Part shown: piece by piece, positions 19,557-27,983 of the stretch
Position numbering within the stretch: the first letter of the stretch is position 1
Layout of the letters: each line of letters starts with the position of its first letter
Assembly: GCA_030529995.1 (NCBI GenBank)
Contig: JAUMVT010000004.1
Coordinates: 24,673-88,672, forward strand
Length of the DNA stretch: 64,000 nucleotides
Reading direction: 5' to 3'
DNA from: Clostridia bacterium
GTDB taxonomy: Bacteria > Bacillota > Clostridia > Christensenellales > Aristaeellaceae
Program-made: the position numbers and the translations under genes
Notes under the pieces: generated by a model
Databases searched by the model: none
Seen by the model: only the letters and a program-made list of their open reading frames with translations
Told to the model about the DNA's origin: nothing

Positions 19557-19603
19557 AAAAACGTGCCGGCGGTGATCACATTTGCACCGTCCGGCACGTT
19601 TTC
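19557..19603. terminator. Bidirectional terminator between convergent genes
   Basis: A long hairpin pairs 19561-19569 with 19591-19599. Flanking A and T runs and an inner 5-bp stem (19570-19574 with 19585-19589) extend it. Confidence 0.8.
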
Positions 19604-19605
19604 TT

Positions 19606-20196
19606 TCACTTTGCAAGCAGTCGCCTGGCCGCCTTTACAGCCTCTGCTGTTGCAGCCTCCATGATTTTCTGTGCATCATTGCCCACAAGATCCAGCCCTT
19701 CCGCCTTAATCGCCGTAAAGCTCTGAATGCCAAGCTCGTGAAGAACCGCCTTGATGTATTCGGTGCCCCAGTCATTTTCCCGAATGGGGCTGCCGGAGGT
19801 CGTGATGTACACCGCTTCCGTTCCCCTGCACATGCCGATGCACCGATCATCCTCATAATGGAACGTCAGGTTTCTGGCATACATATTTTCCACCCAAACC
19901 TTCAGGATAGACGGAAAGGACAAGTCCCAGTAAGGGGCTGCAACCACCACCATGTCCGCCTGCTGAAATTCCAGCGTATGCCGGAAAAGAGGATGATCCC
20001 AAGCGCTCGCATCGCAAAGCGGCTCCTTCACTGCGAGGGTCTCTGCGTCCACACTGCGAAGGCCCATGGTATTCAAGTCGTGGGTGACCACCTCCCACTG
20101 ATTCGCATCCGCTTCCTGAAGGAAGGCACGAGCCAGCTGCAATGTGCGGGATTCGCTCCCCCGGGGGCAGCTATTAACAAACAGCATTTTTTTCAT
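19606..20196 (-). CDS. FMN-dependent NAD(P)H oxidoreductase, flavodoxin-like fold
   Basis: A 196-residue protein of the NAD(P)H-quinone/azoreductase flavodoxin-like family. The N-terminal strand MLFVNSCPRGSESRTLQLA carries the FMN phosphate-binding loop. DMVVVAAPYWDLSFPSILKVWVENM (about 85-110) is the typical flavin-binding segment, and YITTSGSP matches the second flavin loop. The ATG at 20196 is preferred; a TTG 12 bases upstream has an equally placed AAAGG. It is monocistronic between convergent hslU-side genes and a divergent ABC operon. The electron acceptor is not predictable. Confidence 0.85.
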   Translation of the reverse strand: MKKMLFVNSCPRGSESRTLQLARAFLQEADANQWEVVTHDLNTMGLRSVDAETLAVKEPLCDASAWDHPLFRHTLEFQQADMVVVAAPYWDLSFPSILKVWVENMYARNLTFHYEDDRCIGMCRGTEAVYITTSGSPIRENDWGTEYIKAVLHELGIQSFTAIKAEGLDLVGNDAQKIMEAATAEAVKAARRLLAK

Positions 20197-20315
20197 ATCA
20201 TCAAGCAACCTTTCCTGATATTCTGTTGCTGTTCATTTCGCCCGAAATTTCCGAAATCCTGCCTGTATAGCTTTCATCCGATATTTTCGTTCCATCCCCT
20301 TTCTTTTGCAGGAAT

Positions 20316-20344
20316 TTGCCGAGCAAAGGGCGAATATTTATCCT
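20316..20344 (+). promoter_or_regulatory. Weak candidate promoter for the nucleoside ABC operon
   Basis: TTGCCG (20316-20321) and TATCCT (20339-20344) are separated by 17 bases, each with 4 of 6 consensus matches. No other structure is evident in the 20197-20401 gap. Confidence 0.35.
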
Positions 20345-20401
20345 ATCTGCTCACGATGGATGTGAGCTCAACAATTTGACCGAATCGGGAGGTTGATTCT
20401 T

Positions 20402-21388
20402 GTGAAGAAAATCGTTGCGTTGCTTCTTTGCATCTCCATGTGCCTGTCTATGCTATGCGTTTCTGCTTTTGCGGAGGATGTGCCTTCCGTTGCCATTGTG
20501 GTGGCCGGCGGTTTGGGCGACCGTTCCTTCTACGACTCCGCCAATGAAGGTCTGGAAGAGCTGGCCAGCAAGTACGGCGCAGTCACCAAGGTGATTGAAT
20601 GCAAGGAAAACGGCTCCATGTACCTGACCGGTTTGGCTGACGCTGCCGAAGCATGCGATATCGTGTTTGCAGTGGGCTGGCAGTTCGTGCAGGCACTGCC
20701 GGAAGCAGCCGAAGGCTATCCGGATACCAAGTTTGTCTGGATTGACAACGCCCTGGAAGGCGACGGCATGGCCAATGTAATGTCCGTAGTGTATGCTCAG
20801 AATCAGGGCTCTTTCCTGGTGGGCTACATTGCCGGCAAGCTGAGCAAGACCGGTGTTGTGGGTGCTGTGGGCGGTCAGGACAGTGCCACCATCAACGACT
20901 TTATGGTGGGTTACGAAGCCGGTGCTAAGTACGCCAACCCCGACATCAAGGTTGACACCCGCTATGCCAACGGCTTTGAAGATCCTGCCAGCGGTAAGGA
21001 ATGCGCTTTGGCTCTTTATGATGCAGGCTGCGATATCGTGTTTGCCGTTGCCGGCAAGACGGGTGAAGGCGTATTCGAAGCTGCCAAGGATACGGGCAAT
21101 TATGCCATCGGCGTGGACAGCGACCAGAAGTACATTAACCCTGACGTGATTATCTGCTCCATGGTAAAGGAAGTCGGCAAGTCCGTGGTGGACATCGTTG
21201 AGAATCTGGATGAGCGCTTCCAGCCTGCTACGATTTGGACGGCCGATATGGCAACGGGCTACATCGACGTTGGCTATGGTGATGACACCATGACCCAGCA
21301 GGTCAGCGACGAGCTGAAGGCAGAAGTCAAGGCATTGCAGGAAAAGATCATCAGCGGTGAAATCACCGTTCCCACTGCATTGAACTAA
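20402..21388 (+). CDS. BMP-family (nucleoside) ABC transporter substrate-binding protein
   Basis: A 328-residue extracellular binding protein of the basic membrane protein (PnrA-like) family, which binds purine nucleosides. The start is a GTG at 20402, with GGGAGG 9 bases upstream. The signal peptide is KKIVALLLCISMCL ending in VSAFAED; there is no lipobox Cys at the cleavage site, unusual for a Gram-positive binding protein. Family motifs include VAGGLGDRSFYDSANEGLEE, the IVFAVGWQF segment, QGSFLVGYIAG, VGAVGGQDS and GVDSDQKYINPDVI. The ATPase and two permeases follow. An intrinsic terminator lies just after this gene. Confidence 0.92.
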   Translation: MKKIVALLLCISMCLSMLCVSAFAEDVPSVAIVVAGGLGDRSFYDSANEGLEELASKYGAVTKVIECKENGSMYLTGLADAAEACDIVFAVGWQFVQALPEAAEGYPDTKFVWIDNALEGDGMANVMSVVYAQNQGSFLVGYIAGKLSKTGVVGAVGGQDSATINDFMVGYEAGAKYANPDIKVDTRYANGFEDPASGKECALALYDAGCDIVFAVAGKTGEGVFEAAKDTGNYAIGVDSDQKYINPDVIICSMVKEVGKSVVDIVENLDERFQPATIWTADMATGYIDVGYGDDTMTQQVSDELKAEVKALQEKIISGEITVPTALN

Positions 21389-21395
21389 CCTTTAC

Positions 21396-21445
21396 GGCAG
21401 CAGCGTTCATTCTTGATCATCAGAAGGGGCGTTGCTGCCTTTTTT
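21396..21445 (+). terminator. Intercistronic intrinsic terminator in the nucleoside ABC operon
   Basis: A 10-bp stem (21396-21405 with 21430-21439, one wobble) is followed by six T. It lies between the binding protein gene and the ATPase gene. Confidence 0.7.
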
Positions 21446-21482
21446 CCGTATTCATGTGCCACAGAAAGCGAGGCGTTCCCGC

Positions 21483-23021
21483 TTGAGCGAAACCATTGTA
21501 TCCTTCAAGCATGTATCCATGCAGTTCCCCGGTGTGCTGGCAAATGATGATGTCTCCCTTGATATACACAAGGGAGAAGTGTTTGCGCTGGTCGGCGAAA
21601 ACGGCGCAGGAAAATCCACCCTGATGAAAATCCTGTATGGTCTCAACGAGCCGACAACCGGACAGGTTTTTGTAAAGGGCGAGGAAATGAAGACCTTCTC
21701 CCCCAGCACATCCATCGCCCACGGCATCGGCATGGTGCATCAGCATTTTATGCTGGTTCCTTCCTTCACGGTGGCACAGAATATTGTGATGTGCGGTGAA
21801 CCTCGCCGCCATCGCTTCTTTTACGACTTCGACAAAGCCAATCAAATCACCAACGAACTTGTCAGGGAATACGGCCTGCAGGTCAACCCGACGGATCGGG
21901 TGCAGGACATCAGTGTCGGTTTGCAGCAGCGTGTCGAAATTCTGAAGGCATTGCATCACGGCGCAGACATTCTGATTCTGGATGAACCTACAGCCGTGCT
22001 GACGCCTCAGGAGACAGATGAACTGTTTGCCGTCATCCGCAGCATCGTCCGCGAAAAGCAAATGTCCATCATCATCATTACCCACAAACTGTATGAGGTC
22101 ATGGAGATTTCCGACCGGGTAGGCGTGATGCGTCAGGGCAAGCTGATTGACGTATGCGAAACGAAGGACGTGAATGAGCGAATCCTGGCCTCCATGATGG
22201 TGGGCAAGGATGTGCTGCTGGATGCCTTGGAGCGCACGGAGCAAGCCCGGCGGCAAGATTCTGCCATCGAAGTAGAAGATCTGTATGTAACGGATACCCG
22301 GGGACTGCCTGCGGTGCGCGGTCTTTCCCTGCAGGTGCATCCCGGCGAAATACTGGGCATTGCCGGTGTGGAAGGCAATGGGCAGAGCGAACTCATCGAA
22401 GCCATTACCGGCATGTGCCCCATTCAGCGGGGCACAGTGAAGATCCAAGGCAAGAGTACGAAAGGCTTGACGCCGGGAAAAATCCGTCAGTTAGGTTTGG
22501 CACACGTGCCGGAAGACCGCATTGCCACCGGCGTTGCCGCCCCTGCGGATGTAACGGATAATCTTCTGGTAGGTAAAGAGAAAGCTCCCGAATTTTCCGT
22601 GGCAAAGATCCATCTGAAGCGGCGCTCCATTCGTGCTTATGCAAGAAAGCTGTTTGAAAAGTTCGACATCCGCGGTGCAGGTGTGGATACGCCGGTAGGT
22701 TCCCTTTCCGGCGGCAACATGCAGAAGGTTGTGGTGGCTCGGGAATTCTCTTACGATACGCCGGTGCTCATTATTTCCCAACCCACCAGAGGCGTTGACA
22801 TTGGCGCCATGGACTTCATCCACAAGCAAATCATGGACAAGCGGAACGCAGGCTGCGCCATCCTGCTGGTCAGTGCCGATTTGGATGAACTGTACCGCCT
22901 GTCCGACCGTCTGGTTGCCATCTATGAAGGGAAAATCACAGGAGAGTTTGACCCGAAAACCATCGACAAGGCCGAACTTGGCTACTATATGACCGGTGCA
23001 CGGAAGGAGGCAGAAGCATGA
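21483..23021 (+). CDS. Nucleoside ABC transporter ATP-binding protein, two ABC domains
   Basis: A tandem ATPase of about 512 residues for the BMP-type importer. The first domain has Walker A GENGAGKST, signature VGLQQRVEI and Walker B LILDEPTAVLTPQE. The second has the degenerate Walker A GVEGNGQSE, signature SLSGGNMQKVVVARE and LIISQPTRGVD, the asymmetry typical of sugar and nucleoside importers of this class. The start is probably the TTG at 21483, placing SETIVSFKHVSMQF at the N-terminus, with a weak GCGAGG upstream; this start is not certain. The stop overlaps the permease start as ATGA. Confidence 0.93.
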   Translation: MSETIVSFKHVSMQFPGVLANDDVSLDIHKGEVFALVGENGAGKSTLMKILYGLNEPTTGQVFVKGEEMKTFSPSTSIAHGIGMVHQHFMLVPSFTVAQNIVMCGEPRRHRFFYDFDKANQITNELVREYGLQVNPTDRVQDISVGLQQRVEILKALHHGADILILDEPTAVLTPQETDELFAVIRSIVREKQMSIIIITHKLYEVMEISDRVGVMRQGKLIDVCETKDVNERILASMMVGKDVLLDALERTEQARRQDSAIEVEDLYVTDTRGLPAVRGLSLQVHPGEILGIAGVEGNGQSELIEAITGMCPIQRGTVKIQGKSTKGLTPGKIRQLGLAHVPEDRIATGVAAPADVTDNLLVGKEKAPEFSVAKIHLKRRSIRAYARKLFEKFDIRGAGVDTPVGSLSGGNMQKVVVAREFSYDTPVLIISQPTRGVDIGAMDFIHKQIMDKRNAGCAILLVSADLDELYRLSDRLVAIYEGKITGEFDPKTIDKAELGYYMTGARKEAEA

Positions 23022-24100
23022 AATCCAAGGCAAAAGTACAGTACTTGGTGAGCCTGGCGGTCAGTGTGCTTCTGGCACTTGTTCTGGGCGGCGTGATTAT
23101 GGCACTTACCGGTCATGACCCGTTGGAAGGCTATAGTGCGCTGATCACCGGTGCTTTAGGCACCAAGCGCGGACTTGGCAACACCCTAGCAAAGACAGCA
23201 ACCCTTTGCCTGACGGGTTTGGCGACTGCTGTGGCCGCTAAAGCAGGCATTTTCAACGTAGGCGGTGAAGGACAGCTGTACCTGGGGGCAATCGCTTCCG
23301 CCTATGTGGGCGCAAAGCTGGCCGGGCTTTCGCCATGGATCGGCATTCCCCTGTGCCTGCTGGCCGCCATGGCAGCCGGCGGCGTCTATGCCGTGGTTCC
23401 GGCCATTTTGAAGGTGAAGCTGAAAGTCAGCGAGGTCATCACCACCATCATGCTGAACTCAGCCGCCATTTACTTCTGTTCCTACCTTGCCAACGGCCCG
23501 TTGAAAACTGCTGAAAAGGGCGTATCCGCCGGTACGGATGCCATTGACAAGTCCTTCATGTTCTCCAAGCTGATCAAGATGTCTTCGCTGACGGAGAGCA
23601 TCTTTATCGCCGCATTCATTGCCCTGTTTGTCTGGTATCTGATGAGCCGCACAACCATTGGCTATGAAATGCAGCTGACCGGGCAGAACAGCCGCTTTGC
23701 ACGGTACAGCGGCATTAAGTCCGACAAGCTTGCCATTGGCAGTATGGTGCTTTCCGGCGCCATCTGCGGCTTGGTAGGCATGTTCGAGGTATTCGGTCAG
23801 CACGGCAGATTCATCGAATCCGTTTCGAAGGATTTTTACTTTGACGGCATGCTGGTAGCCATGATCATGCACTATAAGCCCTTCGGCATCATTCTCATGA
23901 GCTTCTTCTTCGGCATTTTGCAGATCGGTTCCACGGCCATGGAATCCCGTGTGGGCATTTCCAGTGAGCTGATTCTGATTGTTCAGTCCATCATCATTTT
24001 CTTCATGGCGGCGGAAGAGGGCATTCTGGCCTCCATCCAGGCGCAGAAAATTAAGCGGAACTCTGCTGCACGGATTGCAAAGGAGGCGACAGAAAAGTGA
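23018..24100 (+). CDS. Nucleoside ABC transporter permease 1
   Basis: A 360-residue multi-spanning permease of the BPD_transp_2 type. About eight to ten hydrophobic segments are visible, beginning VSLAVSVLLALVLGGVIMAL. The motifs AAKAGIFNVGGEGQLYLGA (about 78-96) and LKVKLKVSEVITTIMLNSAA (about 130-148) are typical of the larger permease of BMP-type importers. It overlaps the upstream ATPase gene by ATGA and the second permease gene by GTGA, so translation is coupled across the set. Confidence 0.92.
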   Translation: MKSKAKVQYLVSLAVSVLLALVLGGVIMALTGHDPLEGYSALITGALGTKRGLGNTLAKTATLCLTGLATAVAAKAGIFNVGGEGQLYLGAIASAYVGAKLAGLSPWIGIPLCLLAAMAAGGVYAVVPAILKVKLKVSEVITTIMLNSAAIYFCSYLANGPLKTAEKGVSAGTDAIDKSFMFSKLIKMSSLTESIFIAAFIALFVWYLMSRTTIGYEMQLTGQNSRFARYSGIKSDKLAIGSMVLSGAICGLVGMFEVFGQHGRFIESVSKDFYFDGMLVAMIMHYKPFGIILMSFFFGILQIGSTAMESRVGISSELILIVQSIIIFFMAAEEGILASIQAQKIKRNSAARIAKEATEK

Positions 24101-25020
24101 ACTGGGAAAGCATTTTCAATGTAGGCCTGCTGCAAAATACCCTGCGCACCGCCACCCCTGTTATCCTTGCCGGTCTCGGCTGTCTGATGACGGAGCACGT
24201 GGGCATCATGAACATCGGCATTGACGGCATGATGATTGTGGGCGCCTTTGTTGCCGTGCTGGCCAGTTATTTCCTTGGCAGCTGGCTGCTGGCGCTGGTC
24301 TTCGCCCTGCTGTCCGGCGTACTGTTAGGACTCTTCTACGGTCTCTTTGTGGTGAAGTTCAAGAGCGACGAATTCATTATCGGCGTGGCGCTGAATATTT
24401 TCGCCGGAGCACTGACGGTATTTCTCCTTCGAACCATTTTCAACGTGAAGGGTGCCTTCTCTGACCCTGCCATTGTTCCCCTGCCTAAGCTCAGCGCAGA
24501 CTGGCTGGAAAGCATCCCCCTCATTGGCCCTTTGCTGAACAACAACACACTGCTGGTGTACGTCAGCTGGGTCATGGTGCTGGTTTGCTGGCTGTTCATC
24601 TACCGCACACCTGCCGGTTTCTGGCTGCGTGCCGCCGGCGAGCATCCACAATCCCTGCGTGCCGCCGGCAAAAGCCCGGAGAAAATGAAGTACCTTGCCT
24701 CTGTGCTTTGCGGTGCCTTCAGTGCCTTGGCCGGTGCCCATCTTTCCCTGGGGTACCTGACCATGTTTTCCGAAAACATGTCCAACAGCAAGGGCTATGT
24801 GGCCGTGGCCTGCGTCATCTTCGGCAGAGCGAATCCGCCCCTTGTGTTCCTAGCCGCATTGCTTTTCGGCTTCATTGACGCCCTCGGCACGCGGCTTCAA
24901 AGCGTCGGGGTTGATCCTACGCTGACGAAGATCTTCCCCTACGTGGGTACCGTCCTGATGATGGTGCTCCTTGCCATTCGGGAGCGAGCAAAGAAAAAGG
25001 CCGCCCAGGCAGCCAAGTAA
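24097..25020 (+). CDS. Nucleoside ABC transporter permease 2
   Basis: A 307-residue permease with about nine hydrophobic segments. The motifs ILAGLGCLMTEHVGIMNIGIDG (N-terminal) and KFKSDEFIIGVALNIFAGALTVF mark the smaller BPD_transp_2 subunit. The start is a GTG overlapping the previous stop, with AAAGGAGG 10 bases upstream. Together with the binding protein, ATPase and first permease it completes a nucleoside importer. A radical SAM gene follows after 25 bases on the same strand. Confidence 0.92.
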   Translation: MNWESIFNVGLLQNTLRTATPVILAGLGCLMTEHVGIMNIGIDGMMIVGAFVAVLASYFLGSWLLALVFALLSGVLLGLFYGLFVVKFKSDEFIIGVALNIFAGALTVFLLRTIFNVKGAFSDPAIVPLPKLSADWLESIPLIGPLLNNNTLLVYVSWVMVLVCWLFIYRTPAGFWLRAAGEHPQSLRAAGKSPEKMKYLASVLCGAFSALAGAHLSLGYLTMFSENMSNSKGYVAVACVIFGRANPPLVFLAALLFGFIDALGTRLQSVGVDPTLTKIFPYVGTVLMMVLLAIRERAKKKAAQAAK

Positions 25021-25045
25021 ATCAGAATAAAAGGAGTCCTTCCCT

Positions 25046-26170
25046 TTGAAAATCAGCAAGAAAGATGCCCTGATGTGGTTTCAGTTCTTCTCCGAACTGC
25101 CGGATGATGAGCCCCTCCTGTGTCATCAGCAGGAAATTGTGCTGGCGGTGCTTGCACAAATCGAACGTGCCGTGGATGCCAGACGTGCGACTCTGATGCA
25201 GCAGATTCCTCACCTGAAATCCATGCAGGGTCGAACCATGTATGTGGGTCCTGACGAACGTTTCCCAAAGGGCTGCAAGTCCTGCCTGTTCGGCACGGGG
25301 CTCAGCGCCATTCGCAAGACCAACAAGTGCAATGCCAAGTGCCCCTTCTGCTACGATTATGGCGTACTGGACTGCATTCCCCCCATCGGCGAAGGCATGT
25401 GGGAGATTGGCGGCACCAAGTTCTACGAAAAGGATATTCCGCTGTTGCTGTCCATTCAAAAGAAACCTACCGGCATCGCCTATGTGTATCTGGAACCCTT
25501 TATGGAAATTGAAATCTACGAGCACATGATTCAGCTCTTCCATGAAGCAGGCATCTACCAGCATATGTACACCAACGGTCTTCGGGCTACGGAGGCCTCG
25601 CTGAAAATGCTGGCGGATGCAGGGCTGAACGAGCTGCGCTTCAACCTAGGCGCATCCAACTGCTCCGATCAGGTGATTGAAAACATCCGGATCGCAAAGC
25701 AATACATTCCCATGGTGGGTATCGAGACGCCCATGACCCGTGCATTCTTTGACGGCTTCATGAAGAAGAAAGAAGCCATCATGGCGACAAGTCTGGATTT
25801 CATCAACTGTGCCGAGCTTCACCTGAATGCCAACAATCTGGAAAATTACCTGGGCGAAAATATGTACCAGTGTCGGCAAGGTTATCTCTCCCCCATTTGC
25901 AGCCGTGAAATGACACTGACCTTAATGCGCATGGCGGATGAAGAACAGTGGCCGTTCGTCATTCACGATTGCTCCAATGATACCAAGTTTGCCCGAGACT
26001 TGAACCTGAAAGCCAAGGAAGGCGGATGGTTCGGTGCAAGCAGCTACGCCGGCGAGTTCGATCATTTGCCCTTCGAGGCGTTCCTGCCGGTACTCACGGA
26101 TGAGGATTTCAAATTTGTCGAAGAAGAACCTCTGCCAAAGGGATATCGCCCCGGGGACATTGTCCTGTAA
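25046..26170 (+). CDS. Radical SAM protein of unknown function
   Basis: A 374-residue protein with the radical SAM cluster motif C-x3-C-x2-C (KCNAKCPFCYDYG, about residues 94-106). It is preceded by a second Cys pair, GCKSCLF (about 73-79), which could help bind metal. The partial TIM barrel continues with GIAYVYLEPFMEIEIYEHM, YQHMYTNGLRA and LNELRFNLGA. Single Cys residues further on (FINCAELH, MYQCRQGYLSPICSRE, VIHDCSNDT) could ligate an auxiliary cluster. The start is a TTG with AAAAGGAG 9 bases upstream. The 25-base gap to the nucleoside permease gene suggests co-transcription, so the substrate might be a nucleoside, which is inference. I do not recognise the subfamily. Confidence 0.8.
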   Translation: MKISKKDALMWFQFFSELPDDEPLLCHQQEIVLAVLAQIERAVDARRATLMQQIPHLKSMQGRTMYVGPDERFPKGCKSCLFGTGLSAIRKTNKCNAKCPFCYDYGVLDCIPPIGEGMWEIGGTKFYEKDIPLLLSIQKKPTGIAYVYLEPFMEIEIYEHMIQLFHEAGIYQHMYTNGLRATEASLKMLADAGLNELRFNLGASNCSDQVIENIRIAKQYIPMVGIETPMTRAFFDGFMKKKEAIMATSLDFINCAELHLNANNLENYLGENMYQCRQGYLSPICSREMTLTLMRMADEEQWPFVIHDCSNDTKFARDLNLKAKEGGWFGASSYAGEFDHLPFEAFLPVLTDEDFKFVEEEPLPKGYRPGDIVL

Positions 26171-26177
26171 ACATGTA

Positions 26178-26219
26178 AGAAGCAGGCTCCGAGATTAGCT
26201 TCGGAACCTGCTTCTTTTG
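26178..26219. terminator. Bidirectional terminator, radical SAM gene and arsR-type gene
   Basis: A stem of about 15 bp with one bulge (26178-26192 with 26201-26215) has an 8-base loop and is followed by T-rich sequence on the plus strand. Confidence 0.8.
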
Positions 26220-26233
26220 TCTTTGTTTTGCTG

Positions 26234-26593
26234 TCAGCCTTCGCTGATATGCTCTGCACCCTGCTTGAGCAGCGTGGCCACATGATCATCTGCCAGGGAG
26301 TAAAACACGGTTTTGCCATCCCGTCGGCTCTTAATCAGCCGTGCCTGCTTGAGCAGCCGCAGCTGATGGGATACGGCAGACTGGGTCATGCCCAGCAGCT
26401 TCGCCAGATCACACACGCACACTTCCGCTTCAAACAGCACGTACAGGATGCGGATCCGTGTGCCATCACCGAAGACCTTAAATAAGTCAGAAAGGCGTGA
26501 AAGCGTCTCATCGTTTGGCAGAGAAGCCTGCACCTGCGCTACAAGATCCTCATGAACACAGAGAAAACCACATACATCTTCATTTTCTGCCAT
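26234..26593 (-). CDS. ArsR/SmtB-family metal-sensing repressor
   Basis: A winged-helix repressor of about 119 residues. The HTH reads VCDLAKLLGMTQSAVSHQLRLLKQARL, followed by the wing SRRDGKTVFYSL. Two known metal-site signatures are both visible. The alpha-3N type has Cys in the N-terminal DVCGFLCVHED and in EVCVCDL, as in CadC. The alpha-5 type has DDH near residue 103 and H-x-x-E near the C-terminus, as in SmtB and CzrA. This points to a Cd/Pb/Zn sensor. The start is the ATG at 26593; an ATG at 26602 and a GTG at 26605 are alternatives. No metal transporter is adjacent. It lies downstream of tldE on the same strand after a 36-base gap. Confidence 0.88.
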   Translation of the reverse strand: MAENEDVCGFLCVHEDLVAQVQASLPNDETLSRLSDLFKVFGDGTRIRILYVLFEAEVCVCDLAKLLGMTQSAVSHQLRLLKQARLIKSRRDGKTVFYSLADDHVATLLKQGAEHISEG

Positions 26594-26629
26594 AGGCTTC
26601 ATCACCCTTCACTTAACCAAATTGCACCA

Positions 26630-27970
26630 TCAGCCGGAAATAACCAGCGTGCCCACATCGATCGAGGGGCATCCAATGCCCACGCCCGGGAAGAGCAAAT
26701 CATTGCCCACAGCTCTGATGTTTTCAAGCAGCTTGTAGAAATTGCCTGCCACGGTAATCTGCTCCACGCTGCGGCCGCGTTTGCCACCTTCCACCATGTA
26801 TCCGCCGCTGATCAGGGAGAAATCGCCGCTGATTACATTGGCACCTGCATGCAGACCGCTGACATCGGTAATGACAATGCCGTCCCCCATGTTAGCCATC
26901 AGCTCCTCCAAGCTCGCTTCGCCGGGCTTGAAGAACAAGTTGGTAGGTGCAACCGTCATGCCGGAAGCGTAGCTCCGGGCAGCATTGCCGGTGGTCTCTA
27001 CACCCTGCTTGCGTGCCGTCTTCCGATTGTGCAGCAGGGTCTTCAACACGCCGTTTTCAATCACAGCCTTCGTGCGGGAGGCGCTTCCCTCCGCATCAAA
27101 GGAGCAGGAAGCAAAGCCATCCTTCAGCAGCGGATCATCCATCAGGGTGACCGCCGTGGAGGCCACAGTTTCGCCTTCCTTGCCTGCCAGCAGAGACAGC
27201 CCCTGCTGCGCATTCTCAGCGGAGAACATGCCGCTGAAAGTGGCCAGCATTTCGCACAGTGCCTCATTAAAGAAGATCACCCGATAGGTTCCGGCAGGAA
27301 CAGGGGCGGCGTCCAGCTGCTTCACGGTGCGGTCAGCAGTCTCCTTGGCAATCTTTTCTGCATCGAAGTCAGAAAACTTCCGGCCGCAGTCCATGTAAGC
27401 GCCATTGGCCTTGGTGCCGTTTTCTCTGGTAGCGATGGCACTGGTCAAGGCACTCCATGCCTGATCCGTAGCGGTAAGATTCAAGCCGAAGGAATTGCGA
27501 AGCAGAAGGGTCTGCTTAGTTGTGGAAATAAAGGCATACATCACCTGATCGACACGCTTGTCCTGGCTGGCGGTGGCTTCGCTAAGATTCATTACTGCCG
27601 CAAGCTTATCCTCAGCCGTCACGCTATCAAGATCGCTTTCCGAGGTCTCAACGGCAGGATAGTTTGCTTCTCCGGGAAAGATTTCATCCTGCTCGGCACT
27701 TTCGCTCAGCTCGGCAGATTCCTTAACGCCTTCAATCAGCTGCTGAATGGCAGCCTCGTCCAAGGCCTGGGTGGAAGACATACCCATCTTGCCCTTGTAG
27801 GTGCCCCGAAGGCCAAGCCCCATAGAAGAGCTGACCTGATAATCACTGATGTCTCCGCTGCGGGCCATGACACTGAACGCTTCCTTTTCCGAGCAGAATA
27901 CTTCGGCAGTGTCCAGCCCGCTTTCCTTGGCACGCAGGAGCAGCTGCTCCACAAATGCATTCTTATCCAT
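26630..27970 (-). CDS. pmbA: TldE/PmbA-family protein (metalloprotease partner subunit)
   Basis: A 446-residue PmbA/TldD superfamily protein. In Escherichia coli TldD and TldE form a heterodimeric metallopeptidase that trims the microcin B17 leader and degrades unfolded CcdA. This protein lacks the HExxxH motif, as expected for the TldE partner. Landmarks include DYQVSSSMGLGLRGTYKGKMG, FNEALCEMLATF, NPLL-like MDDPLLKDGFAS, FDAEG and the C-terminal ISGDFSLISGGYMVEGGK. The ATG at 27970 follows GGAGG by 8 bases and sits 13 bases after the tldD stop. Co-transcription with tldD is nearly certain. Confidence 0.92.
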   Translation of the reverse strand: MDKNAFVEQLLLRAKESGLDTAEVFCSEKEAFSVMARSGDISDYQVSSSMGLGLRGTYKGKMGMSSTQALDEAAIQQLIEGVKESAELSESAEQDEIFPGEANYPAVETSESDLDSVTAEDKLAAVMNLSEATASQDKRVDQVMYAFISTTKQTLLLRNSFGLNLTATDQAWSALTSAIATRENGTKANGAYMDCGRKFSDFDAEKIAKETADRTVKQLDAAPVPAGTYRVIFFNEALCEMLATFSGMFSAENAQQGLSLLAGKEGETVASTAVTLMDDPLLKDGFASCSFDAEGSASRTKAVIENGVLKTLLHNRKTARKQGVETTGNAARSYASGMTVAPTNLFFKPGEASLEELMANMGDGIVITDVSGLHAGANVISGDFSLISGGYMVEGGKRGRSVEQITVAGNFYKLLENIRAVGNDLLFPGVGIGCPSIDVGTLVISG

Positions 27971-27983
27971 TGCTTCTGCCTCC

